Shown: piece after piece, positions 32,226 through 43,012 of the stretch
Layout: the number at the start of each line of letters is the position of its first letter
Numbering within the stretch: the stretch's first letter is position 1
NCBI GenBank assembly: GCA_015039465.1
Contig: MU130378.1
Coordinates: 686,570-750,569, forward strand
Length of the DNA: 64,000 nt
Direction: 5' to 3'
DNA from: Phlegmacium glaucopus
Lineage: Eukaryota > Basidiomycota > Agaricomycetes > Agaricales > Cortinariaceae
The notes under the pieces: model-generated
Databases searched by the model: none
What the model saw: only the letters and a program-made list of their open reading frames with translations
Told to the model about the DNA's origin: nothing
Position numbers and translations under genes: made by a program

Positions 32226-33824
32226 CTATCGCACAGATGCCTGACTTGAGGTATCAGGCATATTTCGAACCTAACCAAAAACGATCAGTAACGTCATTTG
32301 CTTGCAATATGACACTTACCCCAAGGACAGGTCTCGAATAATCTTCTTCGTCACGGAGGTCTCGGAATGAATCAGCGTCGTCTTGCAACCTCTGACGAAG
32401 GTTGGGGTCCAATCTATGGTCCCCAGTGCCTTCTGACGAGTAAACAGAGGATGCTGCGCTAACTTCCAGAGGTGCATTTGACTGTTGATGTTTGTCAGAT
32501 AAAGCGGGCGGATTTACTGGGGCATCCGATAGCCGTTGTGGCGGGGGAGTCACACCGTTTGGGGAAGGTGGAAGTGAGTTGCGATTGTAATATGACAATA
32601 GAGGTTCGTGGCTTCCGCCACTGTGTTGTGGGGCATGGCCAGTGACGTTTTCGCCCATGGTACTGCTGTAAGATCGATCGCGGTATGGACGAGGAGTGAA
32701 GGAAGTTGTAGGGGGAGATGGTACATCTCTTGAGCCAGCAGGAACGATATAATCCGGGTATGGATTGAAACCAATGAGATCATTGTCATCTTGTAAAAGT
32801 AGAGTGTCAGGGAAGACAGCGGAAGCACGGCCTGCGCTTGGGATGGAGCTCATGGCAAGACCTGAACTAGAGCGGCGTTGTTGTAAGAAGGCATCGGGAG
32901 AACCATAGCGTGAACGTCTAGAGTTTTCTTCAGGATTATCGTCATCATCATCATCAAGTGGCGCGCGATGGAAGCCTGCTGCAGCCAAGGTAGCCGAGAC
33001 GGCTGTGTCATGATCGAGCCTTTGTGTGCGTCGACGGCTACGAATTGCAAAGAAGATCCACAGAATAATGGATGCCGCGGCTAGGCCGACAAGGATGAAA
33101 ACACCAGCTACTGCGGCGGTGTTTCGGAAGAATCTAATAGAACCAGTTGTGTGCAACATTATTACAATGTGAAGTAATTTGATCCACTCACGCTGCGTTA
33201 TTCGGGGAGGCGTTGTTGGGACTTAACGTTTGATTGGGATATATTTGGGTGACGGTGACGACCTTGCCATTGGTATCGGTGGAAAGGGAAGTTGAAGTGA
33301 TGGCTGGTGCAGAGTCGGCAATAGTGCTCCGGCTATCAGTGGTGATAGTGGGGACAATGCTTGAGAATATATTTCTAATAAAATAAATTAATGACGACAT
33401 AAGTAGGAAAGAGAGAAATTACGAGGGAATAAGAGTTTGCTGGCGCGAGAGCGAACTCGACAGTGAATCCGAAGTCGCCGACGGGGTTGCAGGGGTGGAA
33501 GTTGATGTTGACGTTGACGTTGACGTTGACGTAGACGTAGACGAAGGGTGTGTCGAGGTAGGCGAAGAGGACGACGAAGAGGTGGAAGTTACAGAAGTTG
33601 TAGATGTTGAACTGCTTGGTGGAGGCAAAGATGAGGTGGAGGTGGAGGAGGATGAGGATGAGGAGCTGGATGGCGGGTCACTGAATGAAAGTAAGTTTGT
33701 GCTCGACATTGAAGAGAAAGACTGGGAGACTGAAATTGATCTGAAAATAGTTATGTAAAAATAAATAAATAAAGAGAAAGAAAGAAAAGAAATAAGCGAA
33801 CTGTGTTGATGTTGTGGATGCCAT
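32226..33824 (-). CDS. Ser/Thr-rich single-span membrane protein with TS repeats
   Basis: Probable cell-surface membrane protein of unknown function. MASTTSTQSISVSQSF (ATG at 33824) precedes an ectodomain made almost only of Ser, Thr and Pro, with a (Thr-Ser)n run encoded by a hexamer-like GTTGAC/GTAGAC tract at about 33498-33545. After SPNNASPNNAAFF comes one helix (VAGVFILVGLAAASIILWIF) and a basic RSRRRTQRLD stop-transfer. The cytosolic part is disordered and has a DDDDDD cluster, SSIPSAGRAS and LRQRLQDDADSFRDLRDEED. The last exon, after SRPVLG, gives VRNMPDTSSQASVR and the TAG at 32226. It is divergent from the gene at 34049 (224 bp). The architecture resembles the gene at 22484-24121, but the sequences share little. 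Confidence 0.75.
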
Positions 33825-34048
33825 TGCAATTGATGATCATGGTGTATGAGAGAGCATTTAAGCCGTGTTATCAGGAGAACTCTCTTATCATTCTGGACTT
33901 ACGTACGTACCTTCTTGCTTTAGCTGCCATCGTATTCATCACGGCAATCACTGAGCTCAGAACCTTGTATAGCTTTGACACGTTGGCACATATACAAAGT
34001 CCTAAAGTTCCACGTCTGACTTGTGACTGATACACTCATGAACAGACA

Positions 34049-35584
34049 ATGATTCGCCTTCCAGAGGATGACAAAAAAATTGACCACAATTTGAATGAAG
34101 CTCTAGCTACGCCATCATCTGCACAACCCTCAGAGCATCCTCTCACAGCAACCTCCTCTAGTACGGTTTCATCACTTCCTTCAAATGATAATCAACTCCA
34201 AGTGGCCGAAAATGACCGTCTTCTCATCGACTTTGGTGATGCACCGCGCAACGCTGATGAATCCCTCGGTCTCGGTCCACCACCAGACTTTACTCCGTAC
34301 GAAGCACAGTATTTCGAAGTGGGTTATTCAGACGTCGTTTCCCATGACCCACACTTAAATTCAGATGGTTCGTTTTCTTTCGATAATAAATTAAATTTTA
34401 CACTTCTTAATAGAACGTTCATAGGGGAAGCTCTTTATCGCTTTTTACTATCTCAAGCTACTTCTTCTCCTTCTCATCGCATTTCTTGTCGTGGTACACA
34501 CTCGGAATCACGATATAGGTGGGTCACTGAAAGAGATACCAACGGTCATTCACGGTCTCGTCAAGAGACATACACCGAGACAGTCGTAGATTTCGACTTT
34601 TGTATCGACATCGTTCCCAATAGTCCTGTTGATCCTGTTCAATGGTCCGTCGCGGATGACGAGCCGGCGTACCGTGGTCTTATGGTACGCGAATTTGAAG
34701 GGTCAGTGGGCACAGGGAGGGGGGTTGCTAAGGGACAGAAATTAAAGGATTATAAGAAGTGGGTGGAGAAGCGCAATGGATTGGGTCTTCCACCTTGGGT
34801 CAGAGAGATGGATACCGATATTACTGATGGATCAATTGTGCACCTTGTCAGTTTGAGGTCTTCCAAAACTCTTCGACAATGGGCGGACGAATATTGTGCC
34901 AGCCCAAAATATTTGAAAGAATTCGTATATAAAAAGGTTTTTCTTTCACATCTATCCTGCTCAATACGGTTTTTAAAAAAAAGAACCCCACAGGTCCTCT
35001 ATGGTTGGAACATGCAACAGATCGAGTCTGCCATCCGATCAACAATAAAATCTACTCCATACAACGGATCTCTCCAAATTAACTTTACTCCATACGGTTC
35101 AAAAGTTTACATTCGTCCCAACAACGCAGTATCTCGGATGCTCTCAAATAAATGGCTCAAATTCCTCTCTATCATCCTTTTAATCTTCCCTTTCATCTGG
35201 TTATTTAAACGATTTCACTCCCGTGGTGGAGGCCGCTGGGAAGTGTGTGGTGGCGCCTACCCTCTGAAACAATGGGTTCCACTAGAACCGGGAGAAGAAA
35301 TACATTCGGATCCGTTACCGCCTTACAATCCCATCTCGACGAACTCTGCGCTAACGACAACAAGTCAGAGCGTTCAACGATCTTCGAGATATATGCAAAC
35401 TCCCACAGGTCCCAAAAAGTTGCTTGGGATAAAAGAAGGAGAATGGTTCAGAAATTGGGAGGATGTCATCATTCGAGCCGTGATTGGGAGGTATCAGTCC
35501 CCCGTACCCCTTGCCAGCAGAGGCGTCTCTAGCTTACCTGTGAGGTCATTGGATGGATATGACGAAGCCTTACTTCAGTTTTAA
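34049..35584 (+). CDS. Conserved fungal membrane protein of unknown function
   Basis: The sequence pattern is familiar from uncharacterised fungal proteins, some loosely called ABC transporter, but no ATP-binding motifs are present, so I give no function. MIRLPEDDKKIDHNLNEALA and a disordered Ser/Thr region are followed by DRLLIDFGDAPRNADESLGL and PPPDFTPYEAQYFEVGYSD. The globular part has TYTETVVDFDFCIDIVP, YRGLMVREFEGSVG and SKTLRQWADEYCAS. One hydrophobic helix (WLKFLSIILLIFPFIWLFKR) is followed by GGRWEVCGGAYPLKQWVPL and a cytosolic tail with EGEWFRNWEDVIIRAVIG. Two introns (about 34367-34421 and 34936-34992) have lengths divisible by three and no stop, so the unspliced frame is continuous. 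Confidence 0.75.
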   Translation: MIRLPEDDKKIDHNLNEALATPSSAQPSEHPLTATSSSTVSSLPSNDNQLQVAENDRLLIDFGDAPRNADESLGLGPPPDFTPYEAQYFEVGYSDVVSHDPHLNSDGSFSFDNKLNFTLLNRTFIGEALYRFLLSQATSSPSHRISCRGTHSESRYRWVTERDTNGHSRSRQETYTETVVDFDFCIDIVPNSPVDPVQWSVADDEPAYRGLMVREFEGSVGTGRGVAKGQKLKDYKKWVEKRNGLGLPPWVREMDTDITDGSIVHLVSLRSSKTLRQWADEYCASPKYLKEFVYKKVFLSHLSCSIRFLKKRTPQVLYGWNMQQIESAIRSTIKSTPYNGSLQINFTPYGSKVYIRPNNAVSRMLSNKWLKFLSIILLIFPFIWLFKRFHSRGGGRWEVCGGAYPLKQWVPLEPGEEIHSDPLPPYNPISTNSALTTTSQSVQRSSRYMQTPTGPKKLLGIKEGEWFRNWEDVIIRAVIGRYQSPVPLASRGVSSLPVRSLDGYDEALLQF

Positions 35585-35897
35585 TATTAGTCTCTGGCCA
35601 CTCTATAAGTTATATCTCCGTTATCTCTGATAAAATCTTTTTTCTCGTGTACTCCTATCTAACATATGTAATCACAACTGTACTCGAGTATATGCGGTCC
35701 AAATCCAATGTGCAAATTTTTGTTATTTACATAACAACAAAAGCTAATGTTTAAATGTTCAAGTTCAACGTTCGATTGATAAGGTTGGGGGGAAGGAGAG
35801 AGAAAAGTTAGTTGGGCTAGGGGATAAAGTACAATGAAAGCGAATGGTAAATGAGAAAAACACTTAGTGTATCTAATTAAGGTGGGTGCACAGTGGG
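35585..35897. other. Convergent intergenic region
   Basis: 3' regions of the membrane protein gene and the glycosyltransferase gene. AT-rich near 35700-35760; nothing else seen. Confidence 0.6.
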
Positions 35898-38197
35898 TCA
35901 GGGATAGCTGGGTTGACTCTCTTTCCTAGCGGACTCGTATTTCTCTGATTCTGATTGTTCCTCGCCTTCAAGGAGAGCTAGAGCTGTCTCCAAATACCAC
36001 ATATTTTTCTTGATAAAATGCACCACAACGGTGCCGCCAATCCGTTTACCCTCAAAACGTGTCTTACGTCCTTCCCGATGTGTCCAAGCATAATCAGGCG
36101 TCACGGGGCTCCCTAGAATGGGACCAAATTTAGACAAACCAAATAAGTTTGCAAACGGAACACGCACCCTCCTGAATCATAGACATATCACTTCCTTCTA
36201 CCAGTGCCTCGATGCTATAGGCAGGAGACAAATCAAGTAATGGAGGTTGATACCTCACACCAAAGGTCGAAACACTGGAATGTGCCCAAGCGGAAGGAGT
36301 AGGACCGCCAAGACTTCCTAGAGCGGTCACGGCTGGAGCCGCTCCCCCATTCAAAATCGCTTTCGTTGACTTCTCAAGATACGCTAACATCTTACGTTTC
36401 ACCCTGGTGACTTCAGACGGGAAGATATATCCATGAGAATATCTACCAGAGGCCCAGTTCAGCAGGTTGACAACGGAGAAATAGAAGCCCTACTGACACG
36501 GTGCCTGATCGTGGATGGTCATAGATCCAACAACGTTCGCTAGCCCACCTAATTTCTGGAGCTCGAGGATGGAGACGCATCCACTTAGCTGTTTGTTTAT
36601 CCTCTGCACCTCGGGTCAGGGTCTTCACAGTCGCGTCTTTTGAAATCCAATCAACGAGACTCCAACTTAATGCGTAAAGTTCACCAGCCATGAATTGATG
36701 GAGGCGATTGGTGACCAGATATCCCCAATAGATCAAGGGGTCGTTGTTAGCTGACTCGACGGATGCCTGAAGATGGGGTGGTGGTACAAACATAGACATC
36801 GTACTGGCTGTATCGTTATGCATGATCGGCTTGGTTGGATGGAAATCAGCAGCCTTGGGCTTGGCTGCATGTAATTCGAAGCGGAGCCTAGCCTCGAGTT
36901 CCGCCAGCATTATGAAAGAATCATCATCAACTTTGACGACATAATCTGGTCTGACCCAAGGTTTTGATGTCCCAGAGTTTATATTCTCCCATGCGAGAAA
37001 TGGGTCATGTGTAGCCAGTGATGGTGGTGTTGATGTAAAATTTGAATATGGAAAGTTGGGTGGTGGAACGCCGGTAACTCTATAGATAGGTGGAACCCAT
37101 GCATTGAAGGCTGCCCATGAGAAAAATGAGTGGCTTTTTCCGCTATTCATATTTTCAGGAATTGGAAGAATAACAATGTCGTTGTATACTATAAAGAAAA
37201 CAGGACAATCAATTATTATTGAGTATCGTCGAACGATGAGATGAACTTACGTTCCATTTCTAGTTTAACTTGCCGTTCCCAATCTTTTCTTGGCTGACCC
37301 AAGATAAAGCGGACTATCGTACGGGAGGTACCTGCGCCGTCATCACCGGGACCAGCGCCGTCTCTGCTGCGGGGATGACTAGCCCAAGTGGTTCTCACAA
37401 GCATTCGACGTTCCAAAGCAGAATCAATTGAGAATACCCCAATGAATACTCCAGCAGGCGGTAAAAAATCAAAATCGGGAGGTGGAAAAGGTGGGATTGT
37501 CTTTCCTTTAGTAATGTTAGGATAGATGTGAGGAAATGTAGTTGGGGCAGGCCGGTCGAATGGGGGAGCAAGTGATGGTATAGAGCAGTACGCTCGCCAA
37601 GGTAGAGGTTCCTTATCCGGATTGAGAATGTAGATGAGAAGCAATGTAAGAGAAATAGCAAAGATAGAAAACAGAATAAGTGTAAGGACCTATTCAAGGT
37701 TTAGTACATTTTGAGAAGAGCCAATGAGATAAACACACAATGGTGGTCGGTTGACTAGGAAAGAATGGATGGCGAACCAACCGCCTCAGCCATCTTTTAA
37801 GGAACCTCACTATTCGCCCCCCTTTTTTCCGCCTGCGACGCGTTGAGGAGGACCACCATGTTCTTCTGTCCTCTCTCCACCAAGAATCCCTGTTGACTCT
37901 ATCAAGGAGGAGAGGCGATGAGGGCTCAGTGTCTGAGTCTGATTCTGATGGACATGATGAAGAGTGGTTTGAGGGGTATAGTTGGGGCAGGGGTGAATTG
38001 GAACGGGAAGGGAGGGGAGTTGAGCTGGCAGTGGAAGAGGTAGATGAACGCCCCGAGGGCATGAGAAAATGAGAGTGAGAGTCGGTCGCAGAGGGAGAAC
38101 GAATGAAAGATGGTCGTGATTTTATATTATTTCTGGCAGTGCCTTCAGAGTCCGATGAGCTCTCGTATTCCATACCTGCGCGAAATCTGGCAGTCAT
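35898..38197 (-). CDS. GT31-like (galactosyltransferase family) type II membrane glycosyltransferase
   Basis: Golgi-type glycosyltransferase of the beta-1,3-galactosyltransferase (GT31) group. MTARFRAGMEYESSSDSEG starts a cytosolic Ser-rich tail ending in basic RRRRKKGGRIVRF. One membrane anchor follows (LTLILFSIFAISLTLLLIYI). The lumenal part has VFIGVFSIDSALERRMLVRT (the RRxxxRxTW block), RFILGQPRKDW, YNDIVILPIPENMNSGKS, and the donor-binding VKVDDDSF with the DDD motif. YWGYLVTNRLHQFMAGELYA and ERCWIYDHPRSGTVYSHGYI follow. The C-terminal part (GGTVVVHFIKKNMWYLETAL) closes the domain, with the stop at 35898. Five or so introns are inferred. Acceptor and product are unknown. It is convergent with the gene at 34049. 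Confidence 0.82.
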
Positions 38198-39161
38198 GCT
38201 ACTACCAGGTCACAGGCAAATGCCAGTAGGCGCCAGTTCTCTTACACAGACACGTCCAAGCACTGACTCGGAGTACTGAGCAGTCGTCGTTGTCGTCGTC
38301 AAAAAATGTGACTGCGGGGTGCACTCAACGCCGCCTCACGTGCATGAATGTTACACCGTGCCGTGCGCCTTGTAAAAATTGAAAACTTGTTGTGCCCTTC
38401 TCCTGCCTCTCTAAATGTGTGGAATAAGCCTGATTAAGTGCTGCTTGGGTAGACTAAGTATTGCAAAGTGCACGGGTGATTTACCAGCTCATTTTCTTAC
38501 TAATCTTAGTCCTCACAAAAGTTTTTTCGACCCGCCTGGTTGGTCTTCGGCACTTGTTCGCCACAATCGAGCTCACCAGACGCTCAGGACTCCCTTCCAG
38601 ATCAAATATTGGATCAATTGATTAGGCCAATGTAGATCTATGTAGATGTACTGCCAATCTTTTCGGTGTGATTGGGCTCAAGATCCCGATCGGCCCCTAA
38701 TACGAACGTCTTGTCATGCCCTTGAAATATTTATTGACTTTCAAGTAATTAAATACTGCCTTTCCTTCATCTTGGTCTAAAACACTTATACATACCTGCA
38801 TACCCATCAATTCCCCAACTGAGCATCTCGTGTCGTCGTCTCAGCCGCCTCTTCATGGTTTCCTTTGCCATTCATTGCCTTCTAAATAATGTAGGAAATG
38901 TTCAATTAATTTATTAAAATTTTCCTGGGCCCTCCCTCTCCTTATCTCCCTTTCAAAATCTCCTCTCGGCACCTTGACACGGCTATGACTACACATTGGC
39001 TCTGTGAACAATATCATGAATGGCTGCGTGAAAGTATCCTCCGCCTTCGCTAAGAGGCTATTCAGATCTGGCGTGAATTACACAAATTACTGATTGCCCC
39101 ATTAATTGAGTCTGGTAATTCAGATTATAATACGTACTTGAAGTTATACAGCAAATTCAAT
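38198..39161. other. Intergenic region
   Basis: No supported gene. The region near 38521-38600 shares TTTTTCGACCC and CCAGACGCTCAGGACT with 7102-7202. Trinucleotide GTC/GTT repeats sit near 38281-38300. Confidence 0.55.
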
Positions 39162-40535
39162 TCAATAAAGGCCATCGCCATAAACCTTCTTCCAACCAGG
39201 TCGCTCTCGAACTGCGTCCCAAAATGCACCTATTGTCGTCTGTTTCTCGTGCTTCACGTTCTCATATCGAACTTGCTCTGCTACAAAGTCTCGAGGTATC
39301 GCCAATCCGCCTCCAATATACTCCTCCAGCTTCACAACGATAGTTTCGCCATTATCATCCTTCGTCCCACCGGCTAGCTTCACTACTCGAGCAAGCCATC
39401 CTGCAAGATGCAAGTCAGCGATGGAAAACTGGTCACCTGGTAAATCATAAACGTTATTGGCAAGCATGAAAATGATGCGGATCTAGCATACCGAGCGCGA
39501 AGGGGCCAACCATCTCTTTGTTGAGCTGCGTTAATGTGTCTTTTAAATTTATCTCCCATGCTTGACGTGCGGTCTGGAAAAATGTAAGGCGGTTGGCTTT
39601 TGACTGCCCATCTAACTGCGCTTCCGATTTCTCGGCATCCAACAGTACAGCCAAAATTATGTTGGTGGCATCCAATTTGTCCATCCATAATGCCCTGACT
39701 TTGTCAGAAACTCGAATGGTCTGGCTTTCCACTTGATATAAGTACTTTGTCAAGGCCTTTTGTCTTTGGGAAACAGAAGGGAGAAGTTCCTTCGAAAGCT
39801 TCTTCAAAGACGCATCGTCTCGCGCGTTTAGGGAATGCAGTTTGTTTGGGTTTGCGATTTCAGAATGCAAAATACCGTCCACGATGATCTGGCAGGTCAT
39901 TGTCGCAGCAATCGTCGCGGGGGTCAGGACAGGGGCAGGTGCTGTTGATGTTGTCTGGGTACGTGAATTGATCGAACGCGACTTGTCCAGAAATTCCACA
40001 ATGGTCTGAAAGAGAGAGAAGATTAGAGGCAGTATCCTACATTTGGTTGTCGCTCGCTACCTTGGTGTCTGTGAGCGACTTGTAACGGCTCTCGAGACCG
40101 TCAGTGAGCGAATTTTCGTAGGGGACAAGTAAGATTGGTACGGTTGCTACGAGGCCAATAATTTGAGATCATGTATCGAACAATGATCAATGTTGCTTAC
40201 CTGTCGGATTGAGGCGAAGAAAGGTTGGGTCATAATTCTCTCCCTTGGCTGAAAAAGAAGTTTATTATCTTGGAATGGAAATGAAATGCACAATATAAAC
40301 CTAGATCTACAACACGAAGGTCGACTTCATCTGGTGCATAGCCCTTCTCTTCGCTGTAGACATTAATCTGGATTTGTCAAGACTCAAAAGAACCGAAGTC
40401 GAGCGTCCTTACAATGCCAATCGAGCTATACACGATGAGCAAATAGACCATATGAGGGATAAACGATGTGTTACCGACTGCAGACCAGACAGAACCTGGG
40501 TAGTAATAGAGAACGGCTTTGGGTATGGTAGTCAT
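39162..40535 (-). CDS. Glutathione S-transferase-like protein
   Basis: Thioredoxin-fold plus helical C-terminal domain protein of the fungal GST group. MTTIPKAVLYYYPGSVWSAV is the thioredoxin-like strand and start (ATG at 40535). A 13-nt microexon (40413-40425) adds ARLAF and splices to EEKGYAPDEVDLRVVDL. Later exons give KGENYDPTFLRLNPT, VPILLVPYENSLTDGL and IVEFLDKSRSIN, then the C-terminal helical part with LDKLDATNIILAVLLDAEKS-like helices, DQFSIADLHLAGWLARVV and AVRERPGWKKVYG. A catalytic Ser/Cys position is not obvious beyond YYYPGSVWS. Start sites of this gene and SGT1 lie 137 bp apart on opposite strands. Substrate and pathway are unknown. Confidence 0.8.
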
Positions 40536-40671
40536 GGTTGGGAGGAGCATTTTCTTCATCATGACATCATTTAAATTAGTCCGTCCAAGTCACATGACCT
40601 GCTTGAGGAATGTACTCGAAGTTCGAACAATCACCGAGTCGGCGACTCTCCTGTGGCTTTCCCTGTTCCAT
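40536..40671. promoter_or_regulatory. Compact bidirectional promoter region, GST-like / SGT1
   Basis: Only 136 bp separate the two start codons, so the two genes must share upstream DNA. No specific operator was recognised. Confidence 0.55.
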
Positions 40672-41434
40672 ATGGCTTCCCTCAGGTACTGCCTACAACG
40701 TACCCCACTGTGTACTGAGCGCCTTATCTTTTATATAGACATGAATATTATGAAACAGACGAGAAATTAACTCTCTCCATCTTCGATCGTGGTGCTGATC
40801 CCGCCCAAGTATCTATCACATTCCAACCACGGAAGGTAATTCATCCCTTCTAGTTTCAAGACCCTCTAGTTCACAAGGCTCTTGCAGTTTACTTATACAC
40901 ACGGCGAGAAAACGCTTGTCCTTGAACCACTTAAAGGACAGATTGATCCCGATGCAAGCGATTTTACAGTGGGTAAAGTCAAGGTCGAGGTCAGATTCAT
41001 TAAGCGCGCACAAGGAAGATGGGGAGATCTTGTCGGTGATGCGCCTGACGGTAAGCGCTCTAACTTTCTCATCGCGCTGCAAGGAAACCTACGTACATTT
41101 TCAAGTTCTAAGTGCTCCCGTGATCAGTCCCCAACCCACGACCAACCCTCCAACACCGAAGAAAACGAAGAATTGGGACGGTATAACTACTAAAATTCTC
41201 GAATCTGACATGGAGAAGACCACTGATCAAGATCCTAATGTGGGAGGAGATAGCACATTGAACGGGTTCTTCCAAAAGATCTTCGCAGATGCGGACGAAG
41301 ATACTAAGCGGGCTATGATGAAAAGTTACCAGGAAAGTGGTGGAACGCATCTCAGCACGAACTGGGGAGAGGTTGCAAAAGGAAAAGTGCCAGTTAGCCC
41401 TCCTCAAGATTCAGAGTGGAAAAAATGGGGCTGA
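40672..41434 (+). CDS. SGT1: SGT1-type HSP90 co-chaperone (CS and SGS domains)
   Basis: HSP90/SKP1 co-chaperone for kinetochore and SCF assembly. The ATG at 40672 opens MASLRHEYYETDEKLTLSIF, the first strand of the CS domain. PAQVSITFQPRK, FTYTHGEKTLVLEPLKGQID and GKVKVEVRFIKRAQGRWGDL complete it. A short linker (PVISPQPTTNPPTPKKTKNW) leads to the SGS domain: TTDQDPNVGGDSTLNGFFQK, ADEDTKRAMMKSYQESGGTH, LSTNWGEVAKGKV and the end SEWKKWG. No TPR domain precedes the CS domain, unlike the yeast and plant proteins; the short form occurs in other basidiomycetes. Introns follow exon 1, PRK and APD. Complete. Confidence 0.92.
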
Positions 41435-41594
41435 TCATCGTCAATTGAATATATATTTTTGCTTTCATCGCTCTGTTGCTAACAATAATATACACAACCA
41501 TGTTGAGCGTAATTTCATATATACCGTTGAGATCTGTCGCCTATTAATGAGGCAAAGGCACGCAATGCGCTTCAGCTTGACGAAGCGTAATCTG

Positions 41595-42264
41595 ATGTCT
41601 CGTCTTACCATCATCGTCGCAGCAACAAAGGCCAATGGAATTGGTGTTGACAACCGTCTACCATGGCGTCTTCCAAAAGAATTGAAATATTTTGCTCAAG
41701 TAACATCAAATGCAGTAGATGGACAACAAAATGCAGTAATCATGGGAAGAAATACCTGGGAGAGCATTCCCAAAAAAAACAAACCACTCTCAAATCGATA
41801 TAACATCATACTCAGTCGTAATTCAAATTATGATTTGTTAGTTGCTTTCCTTCCTATAAAATAAGGTAGTCTCAATCTTTTTTTGCAGAGATGTTCCTCA
41901 AAATTCCAAAGTCGTCTTGAAAGATAACCTACAATCGACGCTTGCCCTCCTCGAACAGTCAAACACAGGCCCCCAACGAGCATTCATCATCGGAGGTGCT
42001 GCTTTGTACAATGAAACACTTTCCCTCCCTCTCTCGTCATCAAAGCCGGGGGTGGATCGCATACTGCTCACAGACATTCTCTCACCCGAATTCAAGCAAT
42101 GTGATACATTTTTTCAGGATTTTCGTAATGAAAAGTCAGGGGAATGGACACGGTCAACGCATGCTGCATTGCAGGAGTGGGTTGGATTCGAAGTGCCGGA
42201 GGGCGAGCAGGAGGAGAATGGTGTAAAGTATGAGTTCCAGATGTGGGTGCGCAGTAGCCTTTGA
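41595..42264 (+). CDS. Dihydrofolate reductase
   Basis: Reduces dihydrofolate to tetrahydrofolate with NADPH for thymidylate and one-carbon metabolism. I take the ATG at 41595 ([19 protein letters not shown]), which fits the family start; an in-frame ATG at 41565 would add ten residues. [18 protein letters not shown] is the substrate loop, [19 protein letters not shown] the NADPH-binding block, RYNIILSRN and [19 protein letters not shown] the second nucleotide site, and DRILLTDI and [20 protein letters not shown] the C-terminal strands. One intron (from about 41838 to 41888) interrupts NSNYDL-DVPQ. Length (about 205 aa) is normal for fungi. It is convergent with the bL36m gene. Confidence 0.93.
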
Positions 42265-42351
42265 TTTTGATATGTCCTGGAATTGTGTATTTACTACTAG
42301 TTGAGTGCAATGTGTCCTCCCGTCTTTTTATTCGCCATCTACAGGCAAATA

Positions 42352-42661
42352 TCATCCTTGACGCTGGGGAATTGATTAGTTTGTAGACACAAAGTTCAGA
42401 GAGAGATAGGCATGCCTGTTTATGTTTAGGATTTTTTGAGCAGACCACATATATCCTTCCTTTACGTTTAACAATGTTGCAACCATCACACATTATTTTG
42501 ACTGAAGACCGAACTTTCATGCCTCTTGATAATATTGGCGTTTGAGCATTTATGGCAGTGACAGAGTGCCGTGGAAGATGATGGGCGTGTGGATGAGGGA
42601 GTGTAGCCAGGCGAATTCGTGCGACTAGCGGCCGACTAGATGCGAGCAATGCTCGTAACAT
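42352..42661 (-). CDS. RTC6: Mitochondrial ribosomal protein bL36m
   Basis: Large-subunit mitochondrial ribosomal protein of the bL36 family. The first ATG in the conserved stretch (42661) gives [20 protein letters not shown], an Arg-rich, acid-free presequence. The mature core reads [20 protein letters not shown] and [15 protein letters not shown], with the Cys-X2-Cys and later Cys/His zinc-ribbon pattern. The frame would run on for about 90 meaningless codons, but a 52-nt intron (42364-42415) with a GC donor (CAG|GCATGC) and a CCCCAG acceptor gives the expected family ending KHKQRQG and a TGA at 42352. An upstream in-frame ATG at 42742 would add 27 residues. Confidence 0.88.
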
Positions 42662-43012
42662 TCTCTGGATTATGCACGTACACGGACCGTTACAAAGTTT
42701 CTGAGGAGTAGGTCCACGTGCTGCGTTGTCAAATGATCTCACAGGATCACGTGAAATATTGTCCTATCATCAAGTCAAGTTTCTGCATCTTTTCTTACCG
42801 ATCCTTCCGATAACACTAAAAGTAGGGCAAGGTCATATTACAATTCGCAATGGACTTTTCTCTATAAATTATACTGCAGAGCAGCCTGCGATTCGCTCAA
42901 GGTTTAATATACAAAAGTGCTCTTCCAGGTTTCGACTCGGATTTCATACATGGTAAGCATTCAAATACACTTCGTATCGTCCTCGCACTTGTGCTTTTAA
43001 AAGAGTCTTCGT
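42662..43012. other. Intergenic region
   Basis: Between bL36m and SNX3, both on the minus strand. A CACGTG sits near 42716 and another CACGTG-like site near 42748, which may be E-box-type promoter elements of bL36m. No gene seen. Confidence 0.5.

Noticed and set aside
33495..33758. Plus-strand acidic ORF (Asp/Val repeats)
   Set aside because: It is the complement of the Thr/Ser repeat in the membrane protein gene and has no other support.
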